64,000 nucleotides of DNA, from assembly GCF_000585995.1 (NCBI RefSeq), contig NZ_CP007410.1, positions 3,623,430 through 3,687,429 of the forward strand, in the 5' to 3' direction. Both the position numbers and the translations under genes were made by a program. Positions 62,701 through 64,000 of this stretch are shown here, piece by piece; position 1 is the stretch's first letter; every line of letters begins with the position of its first letter. Source of the stretch: Pseudomonas brassicacearum. Its GTDB lineage: Bacteria > Pseudomonadota > Gammaproteobacteria > Pseudomonadales > Pseudomonadaceae. Below the pieces are notes generated by a model, which was given only the letters and a program-made list of their open reading frames with translations, searched no databases and had not been told where the DNA came from.

Positions 62701-64000
62701 TCGCCCACCGCTTGCGCGCGGCGGGTGTGCAGCCGCAGGAACTGGTGGCCATCGCCCTGGATCGCTCGGTGCAGATGATCGTCGCCACCCTGGCGGTGCT
62801 CAAGGCCGGTGCGGCCTATGTGCCGATCGACCCGAGTTCACCCCAGGAGCGCATCGCCTATGTGCTTCGCGACAGCGGCGTACGCAAAGCCATCGCTCGT
62901 CAGGACATGAGCCCGGCATTGCAGAGCCTGGGCATCGAAGTCCTTGATCCCCTCGCGGACAATGGCAGCAGCACCGCCAACCTGCCCAACCTCAACGCGC
63001 CGGACCACCTCTGCTATGTGATCTACACCTCGGGCTCCACCGGCGAGCCCAAGGGGGCGTTGCTCGAACACCGCAACGTGGTGCGGCTACTGCATAACAA
63101 TCGCTCGGACTTCCAGTTCAGCGCCGATGATGTCTGGTCGCTGTTCCATTCCAATGCCTTCGATTTCTCGGTCTGGGAAATCTTCGGTGCCCTGCTCCAC
63201 GGCGCCCGCCTGACCCTGGTGCCCGAGGCCCTGCGCCGCGATCCGACGCAGTTGCTGGGCTTTCTTGAAAGCGAACAGGTCACGGTCCTGAACCAGACCC
63301 CGTCGGCGTTTCTCCAGCTCAGTGCGGCGGCACTGGCGGCGCCACAGGTGCGCCTGGAGCGGCTGCGCTATGTGATTTTCGGTGGGGAAAGCCTGGAGCT
63401 GGGCAAGCTCGATGCCTTCCATCAGGCCTTCGGACATGTGGCACTGGTGAACATGTACGGCATCACCGAAACCTGCGTGCACGTCACCTACAAAGCCATC
63501 GGCGCGGCGGATATCGCCGCCGGTATCTCCAATGTCGGACGCCCGATCCCAACCACCGTGGCCTACGTGCTCGATGCTCAGCAGCGCCTGTTGCCTGTTG
63601 GTGTAGCCGGCGAGATTTGCGTCGGTGGGCTGGGGGTCGGACGCGGGTACCTGAATCGTCCGGCACTGAGTGCCGAACGCTTTATCGCCGACCCGTTCCG
63701 TCCCGGTGAGCGACTGTATCGCTCTGGAGACCTGGGCAAGCTGCTGGACAACGGCGAAATCATTCACCTGGGCCGGATGGATGCCCAAGTGAAGATTCGT
63801 GGTTTCCGTATCGAGCTGGGTGAGATCGAAGCCAAACTGCTGGCCTGCGACGGCGTACGTGAAGCACGGGTGCTGGCCCGCGAGGACGTGAGCCAGGGCA
63901 AGCGCCTGATCGCCTACCTGATCCCTCGCCCCGGCGCGCAGCTGGAGGTGGCGGCCTTGCGCAAACAGTTGGGGGCCACGCTGCCCGACTACATGATCCC
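59709..64000 (+). CDS. Mycin NRPS, second protein (N-terminal part, tandem C domains, runs off the right edge)
   Basis: The ATG at 59709 overlaps the end of the five-module NRPS by 8 bases. Residues 1-40 (LKRAALLRLLKQRG) look like a helical docking segment. An LCL condensation domain (about 45-490, HHIISDGWS) is followed directly, with no A or T between, by a second C-type domain (about 505-950) whose motif is HHLLADR: the Gly of HHxxxDG is Arg. An A domain follows (A3 SGSTG near 1108) with code DFWNIGMVH, Thr, cut by the window end near motif A10. C-C-A order before Thr resembles arrangements with a 'modified amino acid' C domain linked to Ser/Thr dehydration. It should add residue 6, which is allo-Thr in related mycins, so whether the residue stays Thr or becomes Dhb is open. 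Confidence 0.92.
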   Translation, partial: MLNKLNEHNDSLDQLKRAALLRLLKQRGATRVIETAHDDMISVDREGPLALSFAQQRLWFLDQLDPTASVAYHIPASLLLRGTLDQAALKAALDRLVARHESLRTTFRREGEHPVQIIAPADCGFSLLEHDLRHLSRDQAEQQAARLTEDEAVQPFDLLHGPLIRGNLLCLAEDEHILLITQHHIISDGWSIGILVKEFAALYQAFSTQQADPLPPLPLQYADYAAWQRQHLNGERLAQQVEFWRSHLAGAPALLSLPTDRPRPAVQSYRGETLKFALPAALSSAIARFAQSQAATPFMTLMAAWAVLLARISGQQDVVIGTVAANRDRLDVQSLIGFFVNTLALRIRLDANPTLEQVLQQVKHLMLESSSRQDTPFEQVVEALKPPRSASYSPIFQTILYTNAGDGGGSLQLPGLDLQFLPSRKGSAQHDLSLHIDEGGPCLSCSLAYSTALFDACTVERLAARFERLLHCFTEAPHTRIGALELDPALALPEVAALAPVPEQLPLSYHQERLWFVDTFETGYLYEANPVYHNIALLLELTGEINQPALQTALDGLLARHDILRCRVTSDGARAWQRFDGPSSLALDLIQSDPHDLAARALAETRRPLTMDGGSLVRATLVRADDNNAVLAIAVHHLLADRTAMGLLKRDLLALYEAACAERRAELPALPLGYGDFAAWQRNLPAAVLENLRAYWAYQLRGKLQALELPLNRPRAAVHVFAEATHGFSIEPTLVRRLEALSKEVGVSSESLALSAFTALLRRYAGHDELVIGTTAACREPALHDVIGPLDNLLVLRETCDNATTLQQLWEQTASHLAQALRHRHMQFDQLVLALNPAKDMSRTALFDVLFNFQHGSDTQALVAGLAVSTLETNLGYGKNDLHLLITAGESHWAGHLAYNAEFFDREFVQQLMRHYVRLLEAFVDDLQQRVDDIPLLDSAERQRQILDFNDSEAAWPDTLTVHQIFEEQVRRTPERIAVNLGQENLSYRQLNEQANRLAHRLRAAGVQPQELVAIALDRSVQMIVATLAVLKAGAAYVPIDPSSPQERIAYVLRDSGVRKAIARQDMSPALQSLGIEVLDPLADNGSSTANLPNLNAPDHLCYVIYTSGSTGEPKGALLEHRNVVRLLHNNRSDFQFSADDVWSLFHSNAFDFSVWEIFGALLHGARLTLVPEALRRDPTQLLGFLESEQVTVLNQTPSAFLQLSAAALAAPQVRLERLRYVIFGGESLELGKLDAFHQAFGHVALVNMYGITETCVHVTYKAIGAADIAAGISNVGRPIPTTVAYVLDAQQRLLPVGVAGEICVGGLGVGRGYLNRPALSAERFIADPFRPGERLYRSGDLGKLLDNGEIIHLGRMDAQVKIRGFRIELGEIEAKLLACDGVREARVLAREDVSQGKRLIAYLIPRPGAQLEVAALRKQLGATLPDYMI

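Overview
The window is GC-rich pseudomonad DNA holding the middle of a large double lipopeptide locus. Organism call: Pseudomonas, probably the fluorescens lineage. The basis is close SyrB1/SyrB2/SyrC/SyrP/SyrD relatives, Pseudomonas-type REP sequences, and predicted peptides resembling the cormycin ('mycin') and corpeptin ('peptin') families known from the P. corrugata group. The species is not determined.

Layout. (1) Minus strand, 33205 down to 1: syrP (aspartyl beta-hydroxylase), syrD (ABC exporter), a very short leader ORF, a nine-module NRPS of about 9,700 residues (30067..965), and the first part of the next NRPS, which enters with a TubC-type docking domain (968..<1). Specificity codes read Thr(Dhb)-Pro-Ala-Leu-Ala-Val-Val-Thr(Dhb)-Hse, and every internal condensation domain is of the dual epimerisation/condensation type. 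This is the N-terminal part of a syringopeptin/corpeptin-like peptide. (2) Plus strand, 33549..37623: syrB1-syrB2-syrC, the in-trans 4-chlorothreonine module. (3) 37639..40150: a non-coding island, made of a pair of about 300-bp inverted-repeat arms around a 72-bp tandem array carrying REP cores. An IS481-family element with an 8-bp target duplication sits in the left arm. (4) Minus strand, 43305..40183: a cupin_8/JmjC-like protein, an MFS exporter and an aspartyl/asparaginyl-hydroxylase-family protein, apparently an accessory operon. (5) Plus strand, 43550..>64000: a five-module NRPS followed by the start of another NRPS that opens with two condensation domains in tandem. Codes read Ser-Thr-(Glx-like)-Hse-His-Thr, with dual E/C domains after residues 2 and 4. 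This is a syringomycin/cormycin-like assembly line.

How they work together. The plus-strand line builds a mycin. SyrB1, SyrB2 and SyrC would supply its terminal 4-Cl-Thr, and SyrP the 3-hydroxy-Asp at position 8. The minus-strand line builds a peptin. SyrD is expected to export one or both. Three 20-bp dyads resembling the syr-syp box (TGTCCCG-N6-CGGGACA, the SalA/SyrF target in P. syringae) lie upstream of the peptin NRPS, between syrP and syrB1, and upstream of the mycin NRPS, so the two pathways are probably co-regulated. No thioesterase, regulator or diaminobutyrate gene is in the window; both assembly lines run off its edges.
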